From Teichococcus vastitatis (GTDB lineage Bacteria; Pseudomonadota; Alphaproteobacteria; Acetobacterales; Acetobacteraceae): a DNA stretch of 64,000 bases. The stretch covers positions 372,001 through 436,000 of the forward strand of contig NZ_QXGS01000001.1 of the NCBI RefSeq assembly GCF_003604215.1. The letters run 5' to 3'. Position numbers and translations under genes: made by a program. How positions within the stretch are numbered: the stretch's first letter is position 1; each line of letters begins with the position of its first letter. The notes beneath the pieces were generated by a model. That model did not search any database and was not told the DNA's origin. It saw nothing but the letters and a program-made list of their open reading frames with translations. Shown one piece after another: positions 17,426 through 31,844 of this stretch.

Positions 17426-19207
17426 ATGACCGACGCGAACCTCCTGCTGGAACAGCTCCTCTCCATCCCCGCCGCCACCCTGCCCGCCTTTGCCGGCGAC
17501 GGGCGGCTCTACGCGCTGCACGATGCCGGCGGCTCGGCGCAGGTGTGGGAATGGCCGGCGGATGGCGGGCCGCCGCGGCAGCGCACGGCGCATCGCGACG
17601 CCTGTGCCTTCGTGACCGGCCTGCCGGATGGCGGTGCCATCTTTGGCCGCGACGCCGCCGGCGACGAGCGGGTGCAGCTCTATCGCCTGCCGCCGGAAGG
17701 CGAGGCACGGGCGCTGACCGCCGATCCCGGAACCATCCATGGCTGGGGCGCCGTGGCGCCGGGCGGCGACCGCATCGCCTTCACCAGCAATGCCCGCCAT
17801 CCGGCCCACACCGACGCCTGGGTGCTGGAGCTGGCCACCGGCGAGGCCCGCTGCGTCGCCGAGGTGGAAGGCCCGCATGAATTGCTCGCCTGGCGGCCTG
17901 ATGGGCAGGCGGTGATCCTCGGCACCGCGCCGCGCACCTTCGAGAGCAACCTGTACCTCGTGCCGCTGGACGGCACGGCCCGCACCGAGCTGACGCCCCA
18001 TGCCGGGGATGCGCGGCACATGAACCCGCGCTGGAAACAGGATGGCAGCGGCGTCTGGCTGCTCTGCGACCAGGGCCGCGACTTCCTTGGCGTGGCCTTT
18101 CTGCGCCCCGGCGAAGCGCCGCGCTGGCTGTTCACGCCCGAGGCCGACGTGGAGAAGCTGGAAGTCTCGCCCGACCAGTCCACCCTGGCGGTGGTGGTGA
18201 ATGAAGGCGGCTATTCATGCCTGCGCTTCCTCGATGCGGAAACGGGGACGGAGCGGCCGGGCCCTGCGCATCCGCGCGGCGTCATCACCAAGGTGAGCTG
18301 GGCGCCGGATGGTGGCAGCGTCGCCTTTGACCTGGCCGGCTTCGCCTTTCCATCCGGCCTGCACCGCGCCCGGCCGGATGCGGCGCGAAGCGAGGCGGTG
18401 CACGAGGCCGCCGGCCTGCCGCCGCTGCGCGGCTGGGACACCATCGCCTTCCCCAGCCATGACGGGCGCGACCTGCCAGGCTTCCTGGCGCTGCCGCAGG
18501 GCGAGCGCCCGCCCGCCGGGTGGCCCGTGCTGGTCTGGGTGCATGGCGGCCCGGCCATGCAGGCGCTGCCGAATTGGCGGCCCGACCTGCAGACCATCCT
18601 GTCCATGGGCATCGCCGTGCTGGTGCCGAATGTGCGCGGCTCCACCGGATACGGCGTCGCCTATGCCGAGCTGGATGACCGGGAGAAGCGCCTCGACAGC
18701 GTCGCCGACCTGGCCTCGGCGCATCGCTGGTTGTCGGCGCGGAGCGATGCGGATGGCGGCCGCATCGGCATCATGGGGCAGAGCTATGGCGGCTGGATGG
18801 TGCTGGCCGCCACCACCGAATATCCGGAACTCTGGGCTTGCGGCGTCGACTTCTACGGCATTGCCCGCTGGAAGACTTTTTTCGAGCGCACCGGTCCCTG
18901 GCGCATCGGCCATCGTGCCGCCGAATATGGCGACCCGGTGCAGGATGCCGAGTTGCTGGAGCGCCTGTCGCCGCTCAACCGTGCCGACCGCATCCGCTGC
19001 CCTATGCTGGTGGCTCAGGGCCTGACCGATCCGCGCGTGCCGCCACAGGAAAGCGAGCAGATCACCGAGGTGCTGCGCGGCCGCGGCGTGCCGGTGGAAT
19101 ACCTGACCTTTCCCGATGAAGGGCATGGCTTCACCAAGCGCGACAACCGCCGCCGGGTCTACGCCGCGGTGACGGCTTTTCTCGGCCGGCACCTTCTGGG
19201 CCGCTGA
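17426..19207 (+). CDS. S9-family (prolyl oligopeptidase-like) serine peptidase
   Basis: A 593-residue protein with an N-terminal beta-propeller of WD40-like blades (about residues 1-340) and a C-terminal alpha/beta hydrolase. The triad is Ser453 in GQSYGG, Asp535 in LTDPRVPP and His567 in DEGHGF. The WVHGGP oxyanion segment is also present. The family includes acylaminoacyl and dipeptidyl peptidases, and the exact specificity is open. No signal peptide. The start has no obvious ribosome binding site. Confidence 0.9.
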   Translation: MTDANLLLEQLLSIPAATLPAFAGDGRLYALHDAGGSAQVWEWPADGGPPRQRTAHRDACAFVTGLPDGGAIFGRDAAGDERVQLYRLPPEGEARALTADPGTIHGWGAVAPGGDRIAFTSNARHPAHTDAWVLELATGEARCVAEVEGPHELLAWRPDGQAVILGTAPRTFESNLYLVPLDGTARTELTPHAGDARHMNPRWKQDGSGVWLLCDQGRDFLGVAFLRPGEAPRWLFTPEADVEKLEVSPDQSTLAVVVNEGGYSCLRFLDAETGTERPGPAHPRGVITKVSWAPDGGSVAFDLAGFAFPSGLHRARPDAARSEAVHEAAGLPPLRGWDTIAFPSHDGRDLPGFLALPQGERPPAGWPVLVWVHGGPAMQALPNWRPDLQTILSMGIAVLVPNVRGSTGYGVAYAELDDREKRLDSVADLASAHRWLSARSDADGGRIGIMGQSYGGWMVLAATTEYPELWACGVDFYGIARWKTFFERTGPWRIGHRAAEYGDPVQDAELLERLSPLNRADRIRCPMLVAQGLTDPRVPPQESEQITEVLRGRGVPVEYLTFPDEGHGFTKRDNRRRVYAAVTAFLGRHLLGR

Positions 19208-19229
19208 CGCCCGGCCGGACAGCAGCGAA

Positions 19230-19252
19230 GGCAGGGGGAAGCACCCCCTGCC
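19230..19252. terminator. Hairpin between convergent S9 peptidase and ridA
   Basis: Perfect 9-base arms GGCAGGGGG and CCCCCTGCC close on AAGCA. There is no U-tract. It sits midway between two convergent stop codons and probably serves both. Confidence 0.55.
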
Positions 19253-19261
19253 CCGGCACCG

Positions 19262-19744
19262 TCAATCGAGGATGCGGATCACCGCCTCGATCTCCACCGG
19301 CACGTTGGAGGGCAGCGATCCCATTCCCACGGCGGAACGGGCATGCCGCCCCCGCTCCCCCAGCACCTCCACCAGCAGGTTGGAGCAGGCGTCGATCACC
19401 TTGGGCTGGTCGCCGTAATCCGGCACGGCGTTGACCATGCCGAACACCTTCAGCACCTCCACCTTCTCCAGCGATCCGGCGGCGACCTTCGCCACGGCCA
19501 AGATGTGCAAGGCGCAGAGCACGGCGGCCTGCCGCGCTTCCTCCAGCCCCAGCGCCTCGCCCACCTTGCCGGTGGTCAGGCTGCCATCGGCATGGCGCGG
19601 AACCTGGCCGGAGACAAAGACGACATCTCCTGCCCGCTTGAACGGCACGTAGGAGAAGAGCGGCTTGCCCACGGCCGGCAGGCTGTGGCCAAGGGCGGCG
19701 AGACGGGCTTCGGCGCTGTCGCCCACTGGCTGCGCCCCGCTCAC
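19262..19744 (-). CDS. RidA-family (YjgF) protein
   Basis: A 160-residue RidA-family protein. Family features are VPFKRAGDVVFVSGQVPRHADG and the C-terminal RHARSAVGMGSLPSNVPVEIEAVI, with the arginine that binds the substrate carboxylate. RidA hydrolyses reactive enamine/imine intermediates such as 2-aminoacrylate released by PLP enzymes. The start is a GTG that overlaps the stop of the upstream D-threonine aldolase-like gene by four bases (GTGA), so the two are coupled. That arrangement fits a role in clearing the product of its partner. Confidence 0.88.
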   Translation of the reverse strand: MSGAQPVGDSAEARLAALGHSLPAVGKPLFSYVPFKRAGDVVFVSGQVPRHADGSLTTGKVGEALGLEEARQAAVLCALHILAVAKVAAGSLEKVEVLKVFGMVNAVPDYGDQPKVIDACSNLLVEVLGERGRHARSAVGMGSLPSNVPVEIEAVIRILD

Positions 19745-20796
19745 TGGCTGCGCCCCCGGGCGGCGATGGCGCCGAAACCCTGGAACACCCCGCCCTTGGT
19801 GAAGGCCAGGCGGTCATGCAGGTTGCTGACCGGGCAGACATGATTGGGGATGACGCGCAGCCGCTCGCCGATCTGCGGCCTTTCGCCGCAGGCGGACAGG
19901 TCCACCATGCCGTGCTCCTCGCTCATCTTGGCCAGCTTCGCCTGCGGATAGGCCGGGAAATAGCCATGCCCCTCGCCCGTGCCGGCCGGCATCGGGTCGG
20001 AGGAGAACACCTTGGACCCGGCATCGACGATGGCGAGTTCCGGGCGTGGTCGGCTGATCACCGTGACATGCACCGTGTAGGCGCAGTCCTCCCAGCTGGC
20101 ATGACCGGCGGCGACGGTCATGCGGTCATTGTAGATGTAGGTGCCGACCCGCAGCTCGGTGACCGGCGCCATCTCATGCGTGCGGAAGGCTTGGGGCGTG
20201 CCGCCGCCGGAGATGATGGCGGGCTTCAGCCCCTCCGCCTCCAGCCGCGGCAACAGCTCGCGCAGGATCTCTCCGGTGCGGGCGTTGACCGGATAATTCA
20301 TCAGCCCGTCGAAGCGCACGCCGTCGGTGTCACGCGCGGCGCGGGCCAGGGTCAGCACCTCCTCCACCGAGGTGACGCCGGTGCGGCCATTGCCGCTGTC
20401 GAATTCCACCAGCACGCCGATCTCGCCGCCGATCCGCCCGGCCTCGGACACGGTGGCCAGGGCCACCGGGTTGTCGAGGGAAACCCGCATCGTCGCCCGT
20501 CTGGCCAGCGCAGCCAGGCGCAGCGCCTTGCCCTGGCCCACGATGGGATAGGAAATCAGGATGTCGTCGATGCCGGCATCGGCCATCACCTCGGCCTCGC
20601 CCAGCTTCTGGCAGGTGATGCCCCTGGCGCCGAGTTCGATCTGGCGGTGTGCCAGGGACGGGATCTTGTGCGTCTTGATGTGCGGCCGAAGGGCGATGCC
20701 GGCGCGGTCGCAGTAATCCTGCATCCGGCGGAGGTTGCGCTCGACGATGTCGAGCTCCACCACGGGAACGGGGGTTTCCAAAAGGGCGAGGTCCAT
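19741..20796 (-). CDS. D-threonine aldolase / D-serine dehydratase-family PLP enzyme
   Basis: A 351-residue fold-type III PLP enzyme with an alanine racemase-like barrel. The PLP Lys is in RPHIKTHK near residue 43. The C-terminal domain carries the metal-binding His and Cys of the DSD1 family in PNHVCPVSN. These enzymes cleave D-threonine to glycine and acetaldehyde, dehydrate D-serine, or act on beta-hydroxyaspartate. The sequence alone does not choose between them. The adjacent, overlapping ridA-like gene favours a dehydratase. The start is the ATG at 20796 (MDLALLETPVP). Confidence 0.88.
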   Translation of the reverse strand: MDLALLETPVPVVELDIVERNLRRMQDYCDRAGIALRPHIKTHKIPSLAHRQIELGARGITCQKLGEAEVMADAGIDDILISYPIVGQGKALRLAALARRATMRVSLDNPVALATVSEAGRIGGEIGVLVEFDSGNGRTGVTSVEEVLTLARAARDTDGVRFDGLMNYPVNARTGEILRELLPRLEAEGLKPAIISGGGTPQAFRTHEMAPVTELRVGTYIYNDRMTVAAGHASWEDCAYTVHVTVISRPRPELAIVDAGSKVFSSDPMPAGTGEGHGYFPAYPQAKLAKMSEEHGMVDLSACGERPQIGERLRVIPNHVCPVSNLHDRLAFTKGGVFQGFGAIAARGRSQ

Positions 20797-20866
20797 ACGC
20801 GGCAAGCTCCGGAGGTCACGAAAGGCAGGCATCCAACACCGGATGGCGCCGCCTGTCGCCCCCTGT

Positions 20867-22000
20867 TCAGCCGCGGGCGAAGGCGCGGGCCATGCCGTTC
20901 CACATCGGCTTGCGGTGGTAATCCGCATCCAGCGGCAGGCCGCGATGGACGCGCCCGTTCGGCAGCGCGACGGCCGGTTCCGTGGCGAGCCAGGAATAGC
21001 GGTCGGTCAATCCCCAGCTTAGCACCGTGCGGGCCCCACCCTGCACGGCGCAGGCCAGGAAGGCTTCCGCCCGCTCCGCCACCAGCGCGTCACGCCGGGC
21101 CAGATCCTGCGGCGCGGCATGGGTTTCGCGAATGTCGAGCTCGGTGACCAGCACCGCTAGGCCCAGCGACCGGATCTGCGCCAGAAAGCCGGCGAAGGGC
21201 TCCGGCCGAAACGGCCGCGCCAGTTGCAGATGCGCCTGGATGCCGACTGCATCCAGCGGAACGCCGCGGCCGACGAGGTCGCGCAGCAGCGCCAGCAGCC
21301 GGCGGCGCTTCTCGGCGGCATCGGGCGTGTCTTCCTCAACACCGTACTCGTTCAGCGTCAGGCGCAGCGTCGGGTCGCGCTCCCGCGCCATGCGCAGCGC
21401 CGTCTCGACATAGGAAGGGCCGAGGGCCCGCAGCCAGGGCGTGTCGCGCAGCGGCCCCGGGCCGGGGTCGGGAACGTCGCTGCCGGGCGGGTTGGCGATC
21501 GGCTCGTTCACCACGTCCCAGTCGCGGATCTGGCCGCGCGCATGGTGCAGGGCGACGTCCAGATGCGCCGCCAGAACACCGAGCGCCCGCTGCCGGCCTT
21601 CCGCCAACGCCGCCGGCAGCCAATCCGGCATGGCATTGTGCCACACCAGGGCATGGCCCCGCACCGGGATGCGCTGCGACCGGGCCCAGGCCAGGATCGC
21701 ATCCAGCGGCGCGGTGTCGAAGCGGCCCTCCTCCGGCTGCAAGGCCGCCCATTTGGCTTCCCATTCCGGCACCAGCAGCGATGCCTCCGTGGCGACGGCG
21801 TCACGGTAGGCGGCATCCTGCTCCAGGTACCGGGCCTGGATGGCGGTGCCGAAAACGACGCTGTGGGTGCGCGCCAGGCTGCCAAGCCCGGCGCCCTGTG
21901 CCGCGGCGGGGGAAAGCAGCCATCCCAGCCCGAGTCCCCCCAAGCTGCGCCGGTTCAGCGGCAAGGCCGTTGCCCGATCTTGGTCATCGCCCATCCCCAT
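20867..22000 (-). CDS. GH10 endo-1,4-beta-xylanase, Tat-exported
   Basis: A 377-residue single-domain GH10 enzyme. The acid/base Glu166 is in WDVVNEP and the nucleophile Glu287 is in LVTELDIRE. The HALVWHNAMPDWL motif and the late SWGLTDRYSWL complete the family pattern. An N-terminal twin-arginine signal (LNRRSLGGLGLGWLL, then AAAQG) predicts Tat export. No carbohydrate-binding module is present. Several start ATGs lie close together (22000 and 21994). No other xylan-use gene is nearby, so it stands alone. It lies upstream of the atpC end. Confidence 0.9.
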   Translation of the reverse strand: MGMGDDQDRATALPLNRRSLGGLGLGWLLSPAAAQGAGLGSLARTHSVVFGTAIQARYLEQDAAYRDAVATEASLLVPEWEAKWAALQPEEGRFDTAPLDAILAWARSQRIPVRGHALVWHNAMPDWLPAALAEGRQRALGVLAAHLDVALHHARGQIRDWDVVNEPIANPPGSDVPDPGPGPLRDTPWLRALGPSYVETALRMARERDPTLRLTLNEYGVEEDTPDAAEKRRRLLALLRDLVGRGVPLDAVGIQAHLQLARPFRPEPFAGFLAQIRSLGLAVLVTELDIRETHAAPQDLARRDALVAERAEAFLACAVQGGARTVLSWGLTDRYSWLATEPAVALPNGRVHRGLPLDADYHRKPMWNGMARAFARG

Positions 22001-22058
22001 CCTGCATGCCGGAGCAGAGCATACACGGATCGGTTGTAAAAGCCTCACAGATCAGCGC

Positions 22059-22095
22059 CAAAATGGAAACGCCGCCCTGGCAGGCCAGGACGGCG
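22059..22095 (-). terminator. Terminator of the atp operon
   Basis: On the minus strand, CGCCGTCCTGG and CCAGGGCGGCG form an 11-base stem with one mismatch and a 4-base loop (22070-22095). This is followed by TTTCCATTTT. It begins 25 bases after the atpC stop, where an intrinsic terminator for atpHAGDC is expected. Confidence 0.75.
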
Positions 22096-22119
22096 TCCGG
22101 ATCGAAGCGATGGGAAGCC

Positions 22120-22530
22120 TCAGGCCGCTTCGGCAGCGGCTTCCATTTCACGCGCCGCCAGCAGGCGGTCCATGGTCAGCTCGCGCTCCTCCGGCGTGGC
22201 AGCGGCGGTGCCGGAATAAGCCGCCTCCGCTTCGCGCACCCGCTCGGCGGCCTTGGCGCGGGAGAGCTGCGCCACCGGCGTCGCCTCATCCGCCAGCACC
22301 GTGACGCGGGTCGGCGTGATCTCCGCGAAGCCGCCCATCACGAACAGCTTCTCGGTGATGGCGCCGTTCTCCTGCACGCGGATCACGCCGCCCTTCAGGG
22401 CGACGATCATCGGCGCCATGCCGGGCAGCACGCCCATCTCGCCTTCGGCGGCCGGGATGATGGCCATCTCGACGGGGCGGGAAAGCAGCAGCTTTTCCGG
22501 GCTGACCAGTTCCAGGTCGAAGGTAGCCAT
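22120..22530 (-). CDS. atpC: F1 ATP synthase epsilon subunit
   Basis: A 136-residue epsilon subunit. The N-terminal beta-barrel (MATFDLELVSPEKLLLSRPV, then EGEMGVLPGMAPMI) is followed by the C-terminal helical hairpin. It is part of the F1 central stalk and regulates the rotary motor. Last gene of atpHAGDC, 10 bases after atpD and directly before the terminator hairpin. Confidence 0.97.
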   Translation of the reverse strand: MATFDLELVSPEKLLLSRPVEMAIIPAAEGEMGVLPGMAPMIVALKGGVIRVQENGAITEKLFVMGGFAEITPTRVTVLADEATPVAQLSRAKAAERVREAEAAYSGTAAATPEERELTMDRLLAAREMEAAAEAA

Positions 22531-22540
22531 CGTTCGATCC

Positions 22541-24881
<2,341 letters not shown>

Positions 24882-24905
24882 GGGTCTACTCCCTAGAGCC
24901 TACCT

Positions 24906-27024
<2,119 letters not shown>

Positions 27025-27246
27025 GGAAGATCCCGTTCTCTGCTTTCCCGGCGTCCCGCCGCACGGCCCGCCCGGGCGGCGGAATCGGCGGCTGGACATG
27101 TTCATGGTGCGGCGAACAAGGTTCGTCGCGGCGCGCCGGCATTACCACGATGTGTCGCAATGCGGCAACAGGGGTGCCCGGGAATCCTTACAGCCGATTC
27201 ACCGAAAGGCCGCTTTTCCGGAACATCCCTGTTACAGAGCCATCGC

Positions 27247-29436
27247 TCACAGAAAGCCTACGGGATCCACATCCACCTGGATTTTCACGCTGGCCGGCAC
27301 CGCGACCCGGCTCAGCCATTCTCGCAGAATGGGCTGCACCGCCACCTCTCTCCGGCATTTCAGAAGCAGGCGTCGGCGGTGCCGGCCGCGCAACAGGGCG
27401 AGCGGCGCGGGCGCTGGGCCCAGCACCTCCACCCCCTCCCCCCGGGGCGCCGACAGGCCGAGGTCGCGTGCCACGCGATCCGCTTCGCGCTCATCCTCGG
27501 CCGACACCACCAGCGCCGCGAGGCGGCCGAAGGGTGGCCAGTGACCGGGCCGCCGCTGCGCCGCCTCGGCCGCCATGAAGCCGTCCAGGTCGCCGGACAC
27601 CAGCGCCTGCATCACCGGATGTTCCGGGCTCCAGGATTGCAGCAGCACCCGGCCCGGCGCCTCGGCCCGGCCGGCCCGCCCGGCCACCTGGTGCAGCAAC
27701 TGCACGGTGCGCTCGGCGGCGCGCAGGTCGCCCCCCGCGAGCCCGAGATCGGCATCCACCACGCCCACCAGGGTCAGGTGCGGGAAGTGCCAGCCCTTGG
27801 CCACGATCTGGGTGCCGATGATCAGGTCGACCTCCCGCGCCTCGATAGCTCGTGCGGCCTCCGCCGCCGCGGCGGGGCCGGGAATGGTGTCGGAGGCCAT
27901 CACCAGCCGCCGCAGGTCAGGGAACAGCTCGGCCGCTTCCTCCTGCACCCGTTCCACGCCGGGGCCGAGCGGCGTCAGGCTGTTCTCGGCGGCGCATTCC
28001 GGGCAGGTGGGCGGGATCGGCTCGGCATGGCCGCAATGGTGGCATTGCAGGCGGCGCTGCAGCCGGTGCTCCACCAGCCAGGCGGTGCAGTTCGGGCAGC
28101 GCATGCGGTGCCCGCAGGCGCGGCACAGCGTCAGCGGCGCATAGCCACGGCGGTTCAGGAACAGCATCGCCTGTTGCCCTGTGGCGACCGTGTCCCGGAT
28201 CGCCGCGACCAGCGGCGGGCTGAGAAAGCGCCCGCGCTCCGGCGGCGTCACCCGCTGGTCGATCACCTCGACACTGGGCAGCGAGGCGCCGCCGTGCCGC
28301 ACCGGTAGGTGGGCGGCAGCATAGCGACCCTGCTCGGCATTGGTCAGGGTTTCCAGGCTGGGCGTGGCGGACACCAGGACGCAGGCGGCCTGGGACAGGC
28401 GGGCGCGCACCACCGCCATGTCGCGGGCATTGTAGATCACGCCCTCCTCCTGCTTGAAGGAGGTCTCGTGCTCCTCATCCACCACGATCAGGCCGAGGTC
28501 GGGGAACGGCAGAAACAGGGCGGAGCGGGCGCCCACCAGCACCGAAACCCGGCCTTCCGCCACCGCCCGCCAGGTGTCGCGCCGCCGCCGCCCGCCGAGT
28601 TCCGAATGCCACAGCGCCGGCTCGGCGCCGAAGCGGCGGGCGAAGCGTTCCAGCCACTGGGTGGACAGCGCGATTTCCGGCAGCAGCACCAGCGCCTGCC
28701 GACCCTGCGCCAGGCACTCGGCCACCGCTTCCAGGTACACCTCGGTCTTGCCGGAGCCGGTGACGCCGGTCAGCAGCGTGACGCCAAACTGCCGTGTCGC
28801 CGCCGCGGCGCGCAGCTGCGCCGCGACTTCCGCCTGCTCGGCCCCGAGTTCAGGGCCGGGCCGCGACAGGTCGGGGGCGGGAAACTCCTCGGCGCGCGGC
28901 AGCAGCGCCGGCTCCAGCAGACCAGATTCCGCCATGCCGCGCACCACCCCCGCCGAAACGCCGGCTGCGACGGCGAGGGAGGTCGCGCCGCGCACCTCGC
29001 CCTCGTCCAGCGTGTCCAGCACGCGGCGGCGGTTCTCGGTGAAGCGGGCGTTGGACTGGCCGCGCTTGGCCCGCAGGCCGGTTTCGGTCAGCCGCCAGCC
29101 CGCCTTGGCCGCCGGCGGGTCCAGGGCCGCGGGCGCGCTCATCGCCATGCGCAGCACGGCGCCCGGCGGAGACAGTGTATAGGCCGCCACCCATTCCACG
29201 AAGCGGCGCAGGCTGTCCGTCATCGGCGGCGTGTCGAACACCGCGGCGATGTCGCGTAGGCGGCGTTCCGGCAGGTCGGGATCGGCCTCGCCGTCCCACA
29301 CCACGCCCAGCGTGTCGCGGCCGCTCAGCGGCACCTGCACGAAGCTGCCGGGCGGCGGCACCGCCATGCCGGCCGGCACGCGGTAGTCATAAGCGCCGGC
29401 CAGCGGCAGGGGCAGCAGAACACGCAGACGAGCCAT
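27247..29436 (-). CDS. priA: Primosomal replication restart helicase PriA
   Basis: A 729-residue PriA. The N-terminal 3'-DNA-binding domain ([20 protein letters not shown]) precedes a superfamily 2 helicase with Walker [10 protein letters not shown] and [10 protein letters not shown]. Inserted are the zinc clusters [13 protein letters not shown] and [17 protein letters not shown]. PriA reloads the replisome at stalled forks. It is upstream of atpHAGDC on the same strand with a 222-base gap, and divergent from fsa. Confidence 0.97.
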   Translation of the reverse strand: MARLRVLLPLPLAGAYDYRVPAGMAVPPPGSFVQVPLSGRDTLGVVWDGEADPDLPERRLRDIAAVFDTPPMTDSLRRFVEWVAAYTLSPPGAVLRMAMSAPAALDPPAAKAGWRLTETGLRAKRGQSNARFTENRRRVLDTLDEGEVRGATSLAVAAGVSAGVVRGMAESGLLEPALLPRAEEFPAPDLSRPGPELGAEQAEVAAQLRAAAATRQFGVTLLTGVTGSGKTEVYLEAVAECLAQGRQALVLLPEIALSTQWLERFARRFGAEPALWHSELGGRRRRDTWRAVAEGRVSVLVGARSALFLPFPDLGLIVVDEEHETSFKQEEGVIYNARDMAVVRARLSQAACVLVSATPSLETLTNAEQGRYAAAHLPVRHGGASLPSVEVIDQRVTPPERGRFLSPPLVAAIRDTVATGQQAMLFLNRRGYAPLTLCRACGHRMRCPNCTAWLVEHRLQRRLQCHHCGHAEPIPPTCPECAAENSLTPLGPGVERVQEEAAELFPDLRRLVMASDTIPGPAAAAEAARAIEAREVDLIIGTQIVAKGWHFPHLTLVGVVDADLGLAGGDLRAAERTVQLLHQVAGRAGRAEAPGRVLLQSWSPEHPVMQALVSGDLDGFMAAEAAQRRPGHWPPFGRLAALVVSAEDEREADRVARDLGLSAPRGEGVEVLGPAPAPLALLRGRHRRRLLLKCRREVAVQPILREWLSRVAVPASVKIQVDVDPVGFL

Positions 29437-29526
29437 ACACCCAATGTCCGCTGCCGCGGCCTTTCGTTCAACGCCCCGCCCTTGCTAAACCACCGCCGCA
29501 ACCCGACGCCACAGGAAGCCTGACCC

Positions 29527-30183
29527 ATGAAGTTCTTCGTCGACACGGCCGATGTGGCCGAGATCCGCGCCCTGGCCGATCTGGGCATGGTGGATGGCGT
29601 CACCACCAACCCGTCGCTGATCGCGAAATCGGGCCGCAGGATGAGCGAGGTGATCGCCGAGATCTGCGAGATCACCCCGGGCCCGGTTTCCGCCGAGGTG
29701 ACGGCCGAGGACCACGAGACCATGCTGGCCGAGGGCCGCTTCCTGCGCGGCATCGCCGGCAATGTCGCGGTCAAGGTACCGCTGACCGAGGCCGGGCTGC
29801 GCACCTGCAAGGCGCTGACCTCCGAAGGCACGCCGGTCAACGTGACGCTGTGCTTCTCCCCCACCCAGGCATTGCTGGCGGCCAAGGCCGGCGCCACCTA
29901 CATCTCGCCCTTTGTGGGCCGGCTGGATGACTTGGCGCAGGACGGCATGCAGCTGATCGCCGACATCATGACGATCTACCGCAACTACCCGGAGCTGACG
30001 ACGCAGGTACTGGTGGCCTCGATCCGCCATCCCTGGCACCTGACCCAGGCGGCGAAGCTGGGCGCTCATGTTTCTACCCTTCCGCCCGCCGTGATCCGCC
30101 AGCTGATCAAGCACCCGCTGACCGACCGCGGCCTGGAAGCCTTCACGGCCGATTGGAAGAAGACCGGCCAGAGCATCCTCTGA
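29527..30183 (+). CDS. fsa: Fructose-6-phosphate aldolase / transaldolase-like protein
   Basis: A 218-residue small transaldolase. Schiff-base Lys83 lies in [28 protein letters not shown] and [14 protein letters not shown] are family-typical. Such short members act either as fructose-6-phosphate aldolase or as transaldolase (TalC). The sequence does not decide. AGGAAG precedes the ATG. First gene of a fsa-DUF484-xerC run. Confidence 0.92.
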   Translation: MKFFVDTADVAEIRALADLGMVDGVTTNPSLIAKSGRRMSEVIAEICEITPGPVSAEVTAEDHETMLAEGRFLRGIAGNVAVKVPLTEAGLRTCKALTSEGTPVNVTLCFSPTQALLAAKAGATYISPFVGRLDDLAQDGMQLIADIMTIYRNYPELTTQVLVASIRHPWHLTQAAKLGAHVSTLPPAVIRQLIKHPLTDRGLEAFTADWKKTGQSIL

Positions 30184-30276
30184 CCGGCCGCCGAGCGGGT
30201 TTTCTTTGACGTGGCGGGAATGCTGCCCTTCTCTGCGCCGCATGACCCCGTGCCCTTTCCGCCGCGCCGTGCCCCG

Positions 30277-30879
30277 ATGAATGAGGACGATGTGGCGGCC
30301 TGGCTTCGTGACCATCCGGGTTTCCTGGCCGGACGGCCCGACCTGTACCGCCTGCTGACCCCGCCCCGCCGGGTGCATGGCGACGGGCTCGCCGACCACA
30401 TGGCCGCGATGATCACCGCCGAGCGCGCCGCCACCCGCCACCTGGCCGAGGCCGCGCGCGAGGGTGGCGGCTTCGCCGCCCGCACCCAGTCGGCGGTGCT
30501 GGCCCTGATCGCCAGCCGCGACCCGGCGGAAACGGTGGCCCAGGAATGGCCCGTCTTGCTGGGCCTGGAGCATTGCGCGGTGGCCAGCGAGGCGCCGCCG
30601 GCCGCTCACCGCCTGTTCCTGCCCGCCGGCAGCGTCGCCCGGCTGCTGCCCGCCGGCCGCGACACGCTGGTGCGCGCCACCCCCACCGAGCTGCCGCTGC
30701 TGCATGCCGAGGCCGCCGCTCTGGTGCTGCGCGACGCGCTGGCCCTGGTGCCGCTGCCGGGCGCCCCCACCCTGCTGGTGTTGGGCGCCCGCCACGAAGC
30801 CGCGTTGCCGAGCCGCGGGTCCTCCATGCAGCTGCAATTCCTGGCCGCCGCCCTGGCGGCGGCGCTGGCGCGCGCATGA
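30277..30879 (+). CDS. DUF484 family protein
   Basis: A protein of about 200 residues beginning MNEDDVAAWLRDHPGFLAGRP, typical of DUF484, a GAF-like family almost always next to xerC. Function unknown. The frame also offers a GTG at 30211 and an ATG at 30220, but the family start is at 30277. Its TGA overlaps the xerC ATG (ATGA). Confidence 0.85.
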   Translation: MNEDDVAAWLRDHPGFLAGRPDLYRLLTPPRRVHGDGLADHMAAMITAERAATRHLAEAAREGGGFAARTQSAVLALIASRDPAETVAQEWPVLLGLEHCAVASEAPPAAHRLFLPAGSVARLLPAGRDTLVRATPTELPLLHAEAAALVLRDALALVPLPGAPTLLVLGARHEAALPSRGSSMQLQFLAAALAAALARA

Positions 30880-31787
30880 CCGGGTTTGAGGCGCGACAGC
30901 GCTGGCTGGACTGGCTGGCGCAGGAACGGCGGGCCAGCCCCCATACCCTGGCCGCCTATGGCGCCGACCTGACGGATTTCCTCGGCTTCCTCGCCCGCCA
31001 CCTGGGCGCCGAGCCGGACCTGGCCGCGCTGGGCGCGCTGCGCCCGGCCGATCTGCGCGCCTTTCTGGCCGAGCGCGCCACCCGCGACGGCGTGGGCAAC
31101 GCCACCCGGGCCCGCCAACTGGCGGCGGTGCGCGGCTTTCTGCGGTTTCTGGCCCGTCACCACGGGATCGAACCCCTGGCGCTGGCGGGGCTGCGCGGCC
31201 CGCGCGTGGTGCCGCCCGCGCCCCGCCCGCTGACGCCGGAGCAAGCGCGCGAGGTGGCGAGCGCCGTCGGGGCGGTGGAGCACACCCCACTGCAGGCCTC
31301 CCGCGACACCGCCTTGTTCACGCTGCTCTATGGCTGCGGTCTGCGCATCTCCGAGGCGTTGAGCCTGGACGTGCGGGACGCCCCGCGGGCCGGAACCGGG
31401 CTGCGGGTGCGCGGCAAGGGCAACAAGGAGCGCATCGTGCCGGTGCTGCCCGCCGTGGCCGAGGCGGTGGCCGCCTACCTCGCGCTGCGGGGCAACCTGC
31501 TGCCGGAGGCACCGCTGTTCACCGGGGCACGTGGCGGCAGGCTGGATGCCGCGGTGGCACAGAAAGCGCTGCGCGACTATCGCCGCTTGGCCGGCCTGCC
31601 CGAGAACGCCACGCCGCACGCCCTGCGGCATTCCTTTGCCACCCACCTGCTAGGTGCAGGAGGCGATCTGCGCTCGATCCAGGAATTGCTGGGCCATGCC
31701 AGCCTGTCCACCACCCAGCGCTACACCGCGGTGGACGCGGTGCGCCTGCTGGAAACCTGGCAGAAGGCGCATCCGCGGGCGGATTGA
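30876..31787 (+). CDS. xerC: Tyrosine recombinase XerC
   Basis: A 303-residue tyrosine recombinase with the complete catalytic set: Arg157 (CGLRISEAL), Lys181/184 (KGNKER), His248 and Arg251 (HALRHSF), His274 (LGHASLSTTQ) and Tyr283. With XerD it resolves chromosome dimers at dif. Its place after DUF484 indicates the housekeeping XerC rather than a phage integrase. Translationally coupled to DUF484. Confidence 0.95.
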   Translation: MTGFEARQRWLDWLAQERRASPHTLAAYGADLTDFLGFLARHLGAEPDLAALGALRPADLRAFLAERATRDGVGNATRARQLAAVRGFLRFLARHHGIEPLALAGLRGPRVVPPAPRPLTPEQAREVASAVGAVEHTPLQASRDTALFTLLYGCGLRISEALSLDVRDAPRAGTGLRVRGKGNKERIVPVLPAVAEAVAAYLALRGNLLPEAPLFTGARGGRLDAAVAQKALRDYRRLAGLPENATPHALRHSFATHLLGAGGDLRSIQELLGHASLSTTQRYTAVDAVRLLETWQKAHPRAD

Positions 31788-31844
31788 GGCAAACCTCGCC
31801 GCGTCCCTGCGTTGACCTTCCGTTGTATCCCGGGAGGATCACCC

